Notes under the pieces: generated by a model
What the model was told of the DNA's origin: nothing
Seen by the model: the letters and a program-made list of their open reading frames with translations, nothing else
Databases searched by the model: none
Program-made: the position numbers and the translations under genes
Assembly: GCF_012328925.1 (NCBI RefSeq)
Contig: NZ_JAAXLS010000057.1
Coordinates: forward strand, 1-41,148
DNA: 41,148 nt
DNA from: Amycolatopsis acididurans
GTDB lineage: Bacteria > Actinomycetota > Actinomycetes > Mycobacteriales > Pseudonocardiaceae
Reading direction: 5' to 3'
Shown here: positions 1 to 6,785 of the stretch, piece after piece
Layout of the letters: each line of letters opens with the position of its first letter
Position numbering within the stretch: the first letter of the stretch is position 1

Positions 1-1050
1 ACGCCGCCCCCGGCTCCGGCGCCCGCCCCGCAGGCATCCGCCCCGCAGGCGCCCGCGCCGAAGGCCCCGGCCGAGGCCGACGGCCACGGCGGCACCCCGT
101 ACGTCACGCCGCTGGTCCGCAAGCTCGCCACCGAGCACGGCATCGACCTGGCGACGCTGACCGGCAGTGGCGTGGGTGGCCGCATCCGCAAGCAGGACGT
201 GCTCGCCGCCGCCGAGGCCAAGCAGAAGGAGCAGGCGCCCGCACCCGCGGCGCAGGCTCCGGCCGCACCCGCCCCGCAGCGTCCGAGTGCCCCGGCGCCG
301 GCGGCACCGTCGCCCGAGCTGGCCGCACTGCGGGGCACCGTGCAGAAGGCGAACCGGATCCGCCAGGTCATCGCGCAGCGCACCCGCGAGTCGCTGCAGA
401 CCTCGGCTCAGCTCACCCAGGTGTTCGAGGTCGACGTCACCAGGATCGCCCGGCTGCGCCAGCAGGCCAAGGCCGGCTTCGCCGAGCGTGAGGGCGTCAA
501 GCTGACGTTCCTGCCGTTCTTCGCGAAGGCGACCGTCGAGGCGCTCAAGCAGCACCCGAACGTCAACGCCTACCTCAACGAGGAGTCCAAGGAGATCACC
601 TACTTCGGCGAGGAACACCTCGCCGTCGCGGTGGACACCGAGAAGGGCCTGATCTCCCCGGTCATCCACAACGCCGGCGAGCTGAACCTGGCCGGCCTCG
701 CCAGGGCGATCGCGGACGTCGCGTCCCGCACGCGCGCGAACAAGATCAAGCCGGACGAGCTGTCGGGCGGCACCTTCACGGTGACCAACCTGGGCAGCAA
801 CGGCGCCCTGTTCGACACGCCGATCATCAACCAGCCGCAGTCCGGGATCCTGGGCGTCGGCTCGGTCGTGAAGCGGCCGGTCGTGATCACCGACGCGGAC
901 GGGCAGGACACCATCGCCATCCGGTCGATGGCCTACCTCGCCCTGACCTACGACCACCGCCTGATCGACGGCGCCGACGCGGGCCGGTTCCTGACCACGA
1001 TCAAGCAGCGCCTGGAAGAGGGCCAGTTCGAGGACGAGCTGGGTCTGTAG
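1..1050 (+). CDS. sucB: Dihydrolipoamide acyltransferase (E2), 3' part
   Basis: C-terminal 349 residues of an E2 subunit of a 2-oxoacid dehydrogenase complex; the 5' end with the lipoyl domain(s) lies outside the window. Visible in order: an Ala/Pro-rich linker, a peripheral subunit-binding domain (residues about 35-72, with VRKLA and GVGGRIRKQDV), a second Ala/Pro linker, and the acyltransferase core ending in the active-site motif DHRLIDG near residue 318, where His and Asp are the catalytic pair. Databases often name this gene sucB. In Mycobacterium the orthologue beside lipB is DlaT, the E2 of pyruvate dehydrogenase, because actinobacterial 2-oxoglutarate dehydrogenase carries its own fused E2 domain. 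A PDH role is therefore the more likely one. The lipoate genes that follow would supply its cofactor. Reading frame and stop are clear. Confidence 0.93.
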   Translation, partial: TPPPAPAPAPQASAPQAPAPKAPAEADGHGGTPYVTPLVRKLATEHGIDLATLTGSGVGGRIRKQDVLAAAEAKQKEQAPAPAAQAPAAPAPQRPSAPAPAAPSPELAALRGTVQKANRIRQVIAQRTRESLQTSAQLTQVFEVDVTRIARLRQQAKAGFAEREGVKLTFLPFFAKATVEALKQHPNVNAYLNEESKEITYFGEEHLAVAVDTEKGLISPVIHNAGELNLAGLARAIADVASRTRANKIKPDELSGGTFTVTNLGSNGALFDTPIINQPQSGILGVGSVVKRPVVITDADGQDTIAIRSMAYLALTYDHRLIDGADAGRFLTTIKQRLEEGQFEDELGL

Positions 1051-1065
1051 CCGAAGTACAGCCTC

Positions 1066-1099
1066 AGGGGCGCGTCGCGGATCCTCGCGGCGCGCCTCT
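1066..1099 (+). terminator. Rho-independent-type hairpin after the E2 gene
   Basis: A 14-bp stem (1066-1079 with 1086-1099) that includes two G-U pairs and a 6-nt loop lies 15 bases after the stop. It is followed by a T-rich stretch, tgcttcttgtgctt. It probably separates the E2 transcript from the epimerase gene. Confidence 0.6.
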
Positions 1100-1125
1100 G
1101 TGCTTCTTGTGCTTAAGGTGTTGCC

Positions 1126-1995
1126 ATGCGTGTACTCGTCGCCGGATCGCATGGACTGATCGGCACACCGCTGACCAAAACTCTGCGCGAAGCCGGGCAC
1201 GACGTGCGAAGGCTCACGCGTGGCGGCGGTGAGTTCTCCTGGGATCCGCCTTCGGGCCGGATCGACGAGCACGCGCTGGACGGCGTGGACGCGGTGATCA
1301 ACCTGTGCGGGTCGCCGATGGGCCTGCGGTGGAGCGCGGCACGCAAACAGATGATCGTGGACAGCCGGATCGAGCCGACCGAGGTGCTCGCCGAGGCCGT
1401 CGCCGAACGCGGCATCGCCACGATGATCAACGCGTCGGGCGTCAACTTCTACGGCGACACCGGCAGCCGGATCACCGACGAGAGCGCACCCCACGGCGAG
1501 GGTTTCCTCGCCGGGTTGTGCCAGGCGTGGGAAAGCGCGACCGGACCGGCGGCACGTTCGGGCGCTCGGGTGGTGCGGCTGCGGACCGGCCTGGTGCTCA
1601 GCGGGCACGGCGGCCTGCTGGGCCCGCTCAAGCCGCTGTTCTTCCTCGGTCTCGGTGGGCGGCTGGGCAACGGGCAGCAGTACATGCCGTGGATCAGCCT
1701 GGCCGATCAGGTCGCCGCGATCCAGTTCCTGCTGGAGCACGAGTCGGTCTCCGGCCCGGTGAACATGTGCAATCCGGAACCGGCGACGAACGCGGAGTTC
1801 ACCAAGGCGCTCGGGCGGGTGCTGCACCGGCCGACGCCGTGGTGGGTGCCCGGGATCGCGCTGCGCACCGCACTCGGCGAGACCGCGGAGGAGATGGCGC
1901 TGGTGTCGCTGCGGGTCGTGCCCGCCGTGCTGACCAAGGCCGGGTTCACCTTCACACACACCACTTTGGACTCCGCGCTGGCGGCGGCGCTTTGA
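1126..1995 (+). CDS. TIGR01777-family NAD(P)-binding epimerase/oxidoreductase
   Basis: 289 residues, an extended-SDR-like protein of the TIGR01777 (SDR39U1/YfcH) family. An N-terminal Rossmann motif, GSHGLIG, follows the first beta strand (residues 7-13). The family signatures NASGVNFYGDTG and a downstream GEGFLAGLCQAWE segment are present, and the C-terminal part fits DUF1731. The substrate is unknown for the family. A gene of this type sits between sucB/dlaT and lipB in Mycobacterium, so the context is conserved. ATG with an AAGGTG ribosome site 6 bases upstream. The stop overlaps the start of the next gene, which implies translational coupling. Confidence 0.88.
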   Translation: MRVLVAGSHGLIGTPLTKTLREAGHDVRRLTRGGGEFSWDPPSGRIDEHALDGVDAVINLCGSPMGLRWSAARKQMIVDSRIEPTEVLAEAVAERGIATMINASGVNFYGDTGSRITDESAPHGEGFLAGLCQAWESATGPAARSGARVVRLRTGLVLSGHGGLLGPLKPLFFLGLGGRLGNGQQYMPWISLADQVAAIQFLLEHESVSGPVNMCNPEPATNAEFTKALGRVLHRPTPWWVPGIALRTALGETAEEMALVSLRVVPAVLTKAGFTFTHTTLDSALAAAL

Positions 1996-2621
1996 TCCGC
2001 TGGCTCGTGTCCGGGATCGTCGGCCTCGGACTGTTCGTCGCGCTCGGCTTCGCCGTGGCCAAGCATCCACTGGGTGTCGACATGTCGGTCGCCGGTGCGT
2101 TCCAGGGGCTGTGGCGGGGAACGCTGGGTCAGGTCACGACGATCGTGAGCGACGTGCTGGGCCTCCTGCTGCCGTCCGTGCTCATGATCGGCGTGCTGCT
2201 GGGCGCCGCACTCGCCTGGTACCGGCGGGCCCGGCACGAGGCCGGGATCGCGCTGCGGGCGCTGGCCGTCTACGCGTCGGGCCGGTGTGTCAGCTGGCTC
2301 GGCAAGCCGCTGTTCATCCGGCAACGCCCGCGCAGCTACGCGCAGTTCTCCTACCCCAGCGGGCATGTGGTGTCGATCGCGAGCGCCGGGCTGGCGGCGG
2401 TGCTGCTGTGCGTGTGGCTCGCGCCGAAGCTGGTCCGGTGGGTCGCGATCACCGCCGGTGCCGCGACATTGCTCGTGGCGTTCACGCGGCTGCTGCTGGG
2501 CGTGCACTGGCTGACCGACACCGTGGGCGGTGTGCTGGGTGTGCTCGGTGTCGGACTCGTCGCCGCGAGTGTGCTGCGGCTCCTACCGAAGCCGGTGTCC
2601 GCGCGGGCGTGCGCGGCGTAG
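1992..2621 (+). CDS. PAP2-family membrane phosphatase
   Basis: 209 residues read from a TTG start that overlaps the previous stop by four bases (TTGA). This start is chosen because the frame has no good ATG/GTG before the first hydrophobic helix. All three phosphatase signatures of the PAP2/lipid-phosphate phosphatase family are seen: KPLFIRQRP (KX6RP), YPSGH, and TRLLLGVHWLTD (SRX5HX3D, with Thr for Ser). Five to six membrane helices are apparent. The likely reaction is dephosphorylation of a polyprenyl- or glycerolipid-phosphate at the membrane surface. The lipid substrate cannot be told from sequence. Confidence 0.82.
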   Translation: MIRWLVSGIVGLGLFVALGFAVAKHPLGVDMSVAGAFQGLWRGTLGQVTTIVSDVLGLLLPSVLMIGVLLGAALAWYRRARHEAGIALRALAVYASGRCVSWLGKPLFIRQRPRSYAQFSYPSGHVVSIASAGLAAVLLCVWLAPKLVRWVAITAGAATLLVAFTRLLLGVHWLTDTVGGVLGVLGVGLVAASVLRLLPKPVSARACAA

Positions 2622-2624
2622 CCT
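2619..2624 (+). promoter_or_regulatory. Candidate -10 element for leaderless lipB
   Basis: TAGCCT fits the actinobacterial TANNNT -10 consensus. It ends exactly 7 bases before the lipB GTG, so transcription would begin at or next to the start codon. Its TAG is also the stop codon of the PAP2 gene. No Shine-Dalgarno sequence precedes the GTG. Confidence 0.45.
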
Positions 2625-2631
2625 GCCAGAT

Positions 2632-3369
2632 GTGAGTGCCAAGTCTTGCCGCGCCAGTGCAGATCCGGTCGACGTCCGCCCGATCGGCACGATTGACTAC
2701 CTCGAGGCGTGGGAGTTGCAGCGGACGTATGTGAACGCTCGCGCGGACGGCGCGGGGCCGGACACGATGCTGCTGCTGGAGCACCCGTCGGTCTACACCG
2801 CGGGCAAGCGCACCGAGCCGGAGGACCGGCCCGCCGACGGCACCCCGGTGATCGACGTCGACCGTGGCGGCAAGATCACCTGGCATGGCCCGGGCCAGCT
2901 CGTCGGCTACCCGATCATCAAGCTGGGCGACCCGATCGACGTCGTGCACTACGTGCGGCGCATCGAGGAGGCGCTGATCACCGTGTGCGATCAGCTCGGG
3001 GTGCACACCGGCCGGGTCGAAGGCCGCAGCGGCGTGTGGGTGCCTGCCGACGACCGCGGCCCGGAACGCAAGATCGCCGCGATCGGCATCCGGGTGCAGC
3101 GCGGCGTGACGATGCACGGTTTCGAGCTGAACTGCAACGCCGACCTCAGCGCGTTCGACAAGATCATCCCGTGCGGCATCCGGGACGTCGGCACGACGTC
3201 GTTGTCGCGGGAACTGGACCGCGACGTCACGGTGGCCGAAGCACTCCCGCTGGCCAGCGACGCGGTGCTGGCCGCACTGGAAGGCGACCTCCCGGTGACC
3301 GACGATCGCTGGCTGCCACGGCCCGAGGCGCCGAAGGCCGCGGGCGTCACCTTCGCACTGCAGCCGTAA
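2632..3369 (+). CDS. lipB: Octanoyltransferase LipB
   Basis: 245 residues; transfers the octanoyl group from acyl carrier protein to the lipoyl domains of E2/GcvH proteins, the first step of lipoate assembly. The signature DRGGKITWHGPGQ (residues 77-89) and the acyl-transfer pair Lys147 (in ERKIAAIG) and Cys181 (in IIPCGIRDVGTTSLS) are all present. Spacing and length match the Mycobacterium enzyme. The GTG at 2632 gives an N-terminus of normal length; an open stretch further upstream lies inside the PAP2 gene. Placement next to the E2 gene and upstream of lipA makes functional sense, although five other genes separate it from lipA. Confidence 0.96.
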   Translation: MSAKSCRASADPVDVRPIGTIDYLEAWELQRTYVNARADGAGPDTMLLLEHPSVYTAGKRTEPEDRPADGTPVIDVDRGGKITWHGPGQLVGYPIIKLGDPIDVVHYVRRIEEALITVCDQLGVHTGRVEGRSGVWVPADDRGPERKIAAIGIRVQRGVTMHGFELNCNADLSAFDKIIPCGIRDVGTTSLSRELDRDVTVAEALPLASDAVLAALEGDLPVTDDRWLPRPEAPKAAGVTFALQP

Positions 3370-3383
3370 CGCATGCCGTGCGG

Positions 3384-3418
3384 GACCCGCTCCTGGCGTA
3401 CACGGCCAGGAGCGGGTC
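3384..3418. terminator. Bidirectional hairpin terminator
   Basis: Perfect 14-bp inverted repeat (3384-3397 and 3405-3418) with a 7-base loop, in the gap between convergent lipB and the F420-type oxidoreductase gene. It can serve both directions. No long T-run follows, as is usual in actinobacteria. Confidence 0.72.
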
Positions 3419-3430
3419 TCTCATCGGTTT

Positions 3431-4366
3431 TCAGTCGAGCTTGGGGGCCACGTCGGAGGCGATGACCTCCAGGTGGTCCAGGTCGGCGATGTCCAGCACC
3501 TGCAGGTACAACCTGGTGATCCCGGTTTCCTCGCGGATGCGGCCGATCTTGTCGACCACCTCGGCCGGGCTGCCGGCGAGGCCGCTCTCCTTCAGCTCCG
3601 CCACCTCGCGCCCGATGGCGGCCGCGCGACGGGACAGTTCGGTGTCGTCGCGGCCGACGCACACGACCTGCGCGATCGACCGGGTGATCTCCTTCGGGTC
3701 GCGGCCTGCGGCGCGGGCCGCGACGTCCACCCGCTCGAACTGTGCGGCCGCGGTCGCGCTGTCGACGAAGGGCAGGTTGAACTCGTCGGCGTACCGCGCC
3801 GCCAGCTGCGGGGTGCGCTTCTTGCCCGCACCGCCGATGATCACCGGCGGGCGCGGGGTCTGCGCGGGCTTCGGCAGCGCGGGCGAATTCTCCAGCCGGT
3901 AGTACTCGCCCTGGAAGCTGAACGTCTCCCCGACCGGCGTCTCCCACAGTCCGGTGACGATCTCCAGCTGCTCGGCGTAGCGGTCGAAGCGCTCCTTCAT
4001 CGGCGGCAGCGCCAGCCCGTAGGCGGTGTGCTCGTCGGCGAACCAGCCCGAGCCGAGCCCGAACTCGACGCGCCCGCCCGACATCTGGTCCACCTGCGCC
4101 ACGGAGATCGCCAGTACCGACGGGTGCCGGAACGTGGCGGCGGTGACGAGCGTGCCCAGGCGGACACGCGAGGTCTCGCGGGCGAGACCGGCCAGGGTGA
4201 TCCACGCGTCGGTCGGCCCGGGAAGCCCGGAGCCGTCCCCCATTTTCAGGTAGTGATCGGAACGGAAGAACGCGTCGAACCCGCCGTCCTCGGTCGCCTT
4301 CGCGATGCGGAGCAGGTCGTCGTAGCTGGCCCCTTGCTGGGGTTCGGTGAAGATCCTCAAGTCCAC
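3431..4366 (-). CDS. LLM-class (F420-dependent type) flavin oxidoreductase
   Basis: 311 residues, a TIM-barrel luciferase-like oxidoreductase of the group called TIGR03560/Rv1855c type, often predicted to use coenzyme F420. Seen: FRSDHYLKMGDGSGLPGPTD near the N-terminus, RVRLGTLVTAATFRHP, the Gly-rich RVEFGLGSGWFADEH, and RPPVIIGGAGKKRTP. The substrate is unknown. I prefer the GTG at 4366, which gives the family-typical start MDLRIFTEP. A TANNNT box (TAGGGT) ends 7 bases before it. A GTG three codons upstream (4375) is the alternative. Convergent with lipB. Confidence 0.88.
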   Translation of the reverse strand: MDLRIFTEPQQGASYDDLLRIAKATEDGGFDAFFRSDHYLKMGDGSGLPGPTDAWITLAGLARETSRVRLGTLVTAATFRHPSVLAISVAQVDQMSGGRVEFGLGSGWFADEHTAYGLALPPMKERFDRYAEQLEIVTGLWETPVGETFSFQGEYYRLENSPALPKPAQTPRPPVIIGGAGKKRTPQLAARYADEFNLPFVDSATAAAQFERVDVAARAAGRDPKEITRSIAQVVCVGRDDTELSRRAAAIGREVAELKESGLAGSPAEVVDKIGRIREETGITRLYLQVLDIADLDHLEVIASDVAPKLD

Positions 4367-4373
4367 GCGCTCC

Positions 4374-4379
4374 ACCCTA
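4374..4379 (-). promoter_or_regulatory. Candidate -10 element for leaderless oxidoreductase mRNA
   Basis: On the minus strand TAGGGT is followed by ggagcgc and then the GTG at 4366, a 7-base spacing. The same ggagcgc-GTG sequence follows the -10 box of lipA. The ggag could instead be a very close ribosome site. Confidence 0.4.
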
Positions 4380-4457
4380 AAGGGTTTTCCGAAACCGCCG
4401 ACGGCACGCGTCCGACCTGCTAAGTTCCGGCCGAGATCGAACTGGGGACGTACGACC

Positions 4458-4544
4458 GTGAATTACCCCTCCGGGCCCACGGTCCCCGTCGACGAGGCCA
4501 AGGCCACGCTCGTCGAGCAGGTCGCGAAGACCTACTTCCCGTGA
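4458..4544 (+). CDS. Possible 28-residue peptide or gene remnant, unknown
   Basis: Short frame from a GTG, ending in a TGA eleven bases before the TetR stop. Nearly every third codon position is G or C (the AAT at codon 2 is the exception), as in true genes here, which argues against chance. A TAAGTT box lies at 4421-4426 and a weak GGGGA about 9 bases before the GTG. The peptide (ending VEQVAKTYFP) has no signal sequence or membrane segment and I do not recognise it. It could be a small protein or the 5' stub of a decayed gene. Confidence is low. Confidence 0.35.
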   Translation: MNYPSGPTVPVDEAKATLVEQVAKTYFP

Positions 4545-4554
4545 AGCGGGCCGC

Positions 4555-5172
4555 TCACGCGGGTTCGCCGGTGCGGCGCACCCGGGTGAGCAGCTGCACG
4601 ATCACACCCTCGACCTGCGCGCCGACCTTCTTCGGGTCCGGCGAGCTGGCGATCTCGGTCGCGGCGGAGGACAGCGCGCCGAACAGCAGCCGGGCGGTGA
4701 TCTCCACGGGCACGCTGTCCACCTCGCCCGCCTCGATGAGGTCCTCCAGGCTGGAGCGGATCAACCCGAAACTCGCCCGGTCCTCGGCCTCGCGCCAGCG
4801 CTCCCATCCCATGACCACCGGCGCCTCGTGAATGGCAATGCGCTGATAAGCGGGATCGAGGCAGCTGGAAATGAATTCGCGCAGACCTCGTAATGCGCGT
4901 TCCCACGGCGGTTCCGGGCCGTCCATGATTTCTTCCAGACGACCGAAAACACCACTTTCCACTTGCGCGAAAGCGGCTTCGAAGAGGGCCTGCTTACCAC
5001 TGAAATGGTGATACAGCGCACCTTTGGTCACCCGAGCCCGTTTCGCGACCTCGTCGAGCGAGGTACCCGCATAACCGCGTTTCGTGAACAGTTCCACCGC
5101 GCTGTTCACGAGCGCCGACCGGGTGGACTCGGAATAGTCTTCTCGCCTGGACCGCATTGTCACCACGCTCAC
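4555..5172 (-). CDS. TetR-family transcriptional regulator
   Basis: 205 residues. The N-terminal TetR DNA-binding domain (residues about 14-62) contains the helix-turn-helix signature TSLDEVAKRARVTKGALYHHFSGKQALF. The all-alpha ligand domain follows, of the TetR_C type, with DPAYQRIAIHEAPVVMGWERWRE, a segment common in actinobacterial regulators. The GTG at 5172 is taken; an ATG at 5157 (MRSRREDYSE) is an equally good start. It is transcribed away from the 168-residue protein/SDR operon. The 116-bp gap holds three matching palindromes, so control of that operon and of itself is the natural reading. The ligand is unknown. Confidence 0.93.
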   Translation of the reverse strand: MSVVTMRSRREDYSESTRSALVNSAVELFTKRGYAGTSLDEVAKRARVTKGALYHHFSGKQALFEAAFAQVESGVFGRLEEIMDGPEPPWERALRGLREFISSCLDPAYQRIAIHEAPVVMGWERWREAEDRASFGLIRSSLEDLIEAGEVDSVPVEITARLLFGALSSAATEIASSPDPKKVGAQVEGVIVQLLTRVRRTGEPA

Positions 5173-5196
5173 AAGCTTACGCCAGAGCCCCCTTCA

Positions 5197-5211
5197 CATA
5201 CCCGTGGTATG
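5197..5211. promoter_or_regulatory. TetR operator candidate 1
   Basis: Perfect palindrome CATACC-CGT-GGTATG, 15 bp, in the divergent TetR/operon gap. It shares its CATAC...GTATG arms with two further sites. Confidence 0.7.
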
Positions 5212-5227
5212 TTGGCCGTGTCAGTTC

Positions 5228-5242
5228 CATACCGACAGTATG
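5228..5242. promoter_or_regulatory. TetR operator candidate 2
   Basis: Inverted repeat CATAC-CGACA-GTATG, 15 bp, with perfect 5-bp arms. Its centre is 31 bp (about three helical turns) from that of candidate 1, which suits two dimers on the same DNA face. Confidence 0.7.
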
Positions 5243-5245
5243 CCG

Positions 5246-5260
5246 CAAACCGCGAGTATG
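5246..5260. promoter_or_regulatory. TetR operator candidate 3 (imperfect)
   Basis: CAAAC-CGCGA-GTATG, the same 15-bp layout with one arm mismatch. Its centre is 18 bp from candidate 2. It sits just upstream of the ribosome site of the following gene. Confidence 0.45.
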
Positions 5261-5288
5261 TACGGGGTCACAGAAGGGGGTACCCCTC

Positions 5289-5795
5289 ATGAGCTGGAAC
5301 GACTACTACCGCCGACGGGACGTCATGGAGACCGTGCTGCGGCTGGCCGCCCGTGATCCGGAAGGGCCATTGCCGTTCGCCGAGGTCAGTGGCGCGCGAG
5401 AGGCTTTCGGCAGCGAGGAGCAACTGCTGCTCGCGCTGCACTACAAGTGGACACAGGTGCTCAGCGGGCACCTGCGCGCCGAACTGCTCGGCGAGGACGA
5501 CCACGTGGACGCGGTCACTCGGGCCTGGCGTGCCGCCGTCCGCGGCAACCGCGCATTGCGCGCGGTGCTCGACGCCAACCTCGACCGCTCCCCGGCGCTG
5601 CGCCCGGTGCACGAGGCCGAGGTGCGCATGCTCGCCATCGCCGCGGGCCTCGCCGAAGCGGGCGAGCCCACCGCCGAGGTGACCAAGGTCGGCGCGGCGT
5701 TTTCGACGCTGCTGCGGCAGCGCCCGGAGCCCCGCCGCGGCCGCACCCGCGGTCCGGTGGGCCAACTGCTGAAGATGCTCGCGCCCAGCGCGTAA
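5289..5795 (+). CDS. TetR-like protein with a reduced DNA-binding region, function unknown
   Basis: 168 residues from an ATG with a strong GAAGGGGG ribosome site. The sequence begins MSWNDYYRRRDVMETVLRLA. It then has GAREAFGSEEQLLLALHYKW, which resembles the end of a TetR DNA-binding domain (the 'YxHFxSKexLL' segment), but the recognition-helix part is shortened and lacks the usual helix-turn-helix. The rest is alpha-helical and resembles a TetR ligand domain. By inference it may be a TetR-derived accessory or ligand-binding protein with little DNA binding of its own. It is 18 bases upstream of the SDR gene in one operon and divergent from a full TetR gene. Confidence 0.75.
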   Translation: MSWNDYYRRRDVMETVLRLAARDPEGPLPFAEVSGAREAFGSEEQLLLALHYKWTQVLSGHLRAELLGEDDHVDAVTRAWRAAVRGNRALRAVLDANLDRSPALRPVHEAEVRMLAIAAGLAEAGEPTAEVTKVGAAFSTLLRQRPEPRRGRTRGPVGQLLKMLAPSA

Positions 5796-5813
5796 ACGTA
5801 GTAAGCAAGGGCC

Positions 5814-6758
5814 ATGCGCAAATGGACCACGGCTGATATTCCGGACCAGACGGGGCGCACGGCGCTCGTCACGGGTGCGAACTCGGGACTTGGTCTGTTC
5901 AGCGCGAAAGCACTGGCGGCGGCGGGCGCGCGCATTCTGCTCGCCTGCCGCTCCCGCGAGCGTGGGGAGCGGGCGCTGCGCGCGGTGCACGGCGTCGCCA
6001 CGACCGAACCCAAGCTGATCCAGCTGGACCTGGCCGAGCTGGACTCCGTGCGTTACGCGGCCGCCGAGGTCCGCGAGAGCACCGGCGACGCGCTCGACAT
6101 CCTGATGAACAACGCGGGCCTGATGGCCACGCCCAGGGCACTGACCGCGGACGGTTTCGAGCTCCAGTTCGGCACCAACCACCTCGGGCACGCCGCGCTC
6201 ACCTGGCTGCTCATGCCCGCACTGCGCGGCGGCCGCGAGCCGCGCGTGGTCACGTTGTCGAGCCTGGCCGCGCGGGGTGCGCGACTGGACGTCGCCGACC
6301 CCAACTTCGAGCATCGCCGCTACAACCCCGGTACCGCCTACGGCCAGTCGAAGCTGGCCAACCAGGTGTTCGCGCTCGAGCTGGATCGCAGGTTGCGCGC
6401 GGCGGGCGAGGACGTGATCAGCGTCGCCGCACACCCCGGTTACACCGCGACCGGACTCAGCCCGGCGATGGCCCGGTCGTACCCGAACAAGGTGGTGAGC
6501 GCGGTCATCGGTGGCGTGACCCACCTCGGCGACCTGCTGATCGCGCAGAACGTAGGGACCGGCGCGCTGCCGCAGCTGTACGCGGCCACCGCGCCGGGCG
6601 TCAACGGCGGCGACTACGTGGGCCCCGCCGGGCCCGGCGAATTGCGTGGATATCCGAAGATCGTGCAGCCGCTGCGGCCCGCGCTCGACCACGGGACGGG
6701 CGCCGCGTTGTGGGAGCTGACCGCCAAGCTGACGGGGATCACTCCGGACCCGGCCTAA
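5814..6758 (+). CDS. Short-chain dehydrogenase/reductase
   Basis: 314 residues of the classical/extended SDR type resembling retinol dehydrogenase or protochlorophyllide-reductase-like proteins. Cofactor motif TGANSGLG (residues 20-27), ACRSRERG after the second strand (the Arg suggests NADP(H)), NNAGLMA, the catalytic Ser in VVTLSSLAARG, and YGQSK with catalytic Tyr and Lys. After the barrel comes AAHPGYTATGL. The substrate is unknown; a hydrophobic alcohol, aldehyde or ketone is typical. It is the second gene of the operon that the three palindromes appear to control. Start ATG with AAGGG six bases before it. Confidence 0.9.
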   Translation: MRKWTTADIPDQTGRTALVTGANSGLGLFSAKALAAAGARILLACRSRERGERALRAVHGVATTEPKLIQLDLAELDSVRYAAAEVRESTGDALDILMNNAGLMATPRALTADGFELQFGTNHLGHAALTWLLMPALRGGREPRVVTLSSLAARGARLDVADPNFEHRRYNPGTAYGQSKLANQVFALELDRRLRAAGEDVISVAAHPGYTATGLSPAMARSYPNKVVSAVIGGVTHLGDLLIAQNVGTGALPQLYAATAPGVNGGDYVGPAGPGELRGYPKIVQPLRPALDHGTGAALWELTAKLTGITPDPA

Positions 6759-6772
6759 CGCCAGTACGGGCG

Positions 6773-6778
6773 TACCCT
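6773..6778 (+). promoter_or_regulatory. Candidate -10 element for leaderless lipA
   Basis: TACCCT (TANNNT) lies 14 bases after the SDR stop and ends 7 bases before the lipA GTG, the same geometry as at lipB. Confidence 0.45.
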
Positions 6779-6785
6779 GGAGCGC

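Noticed and set aside
1..1050. Taking the E2 gene as a 2-oxoglutarate dehydrogenase succinyltransferase from its usual gene name
   Set aside because: In actinobacteria the OdhA/Kgd protein carries that activity; the lipB-linked E2 is the PDH-type DlaT in Mycobacterium. The symbol sucB is kept only as the customary label.
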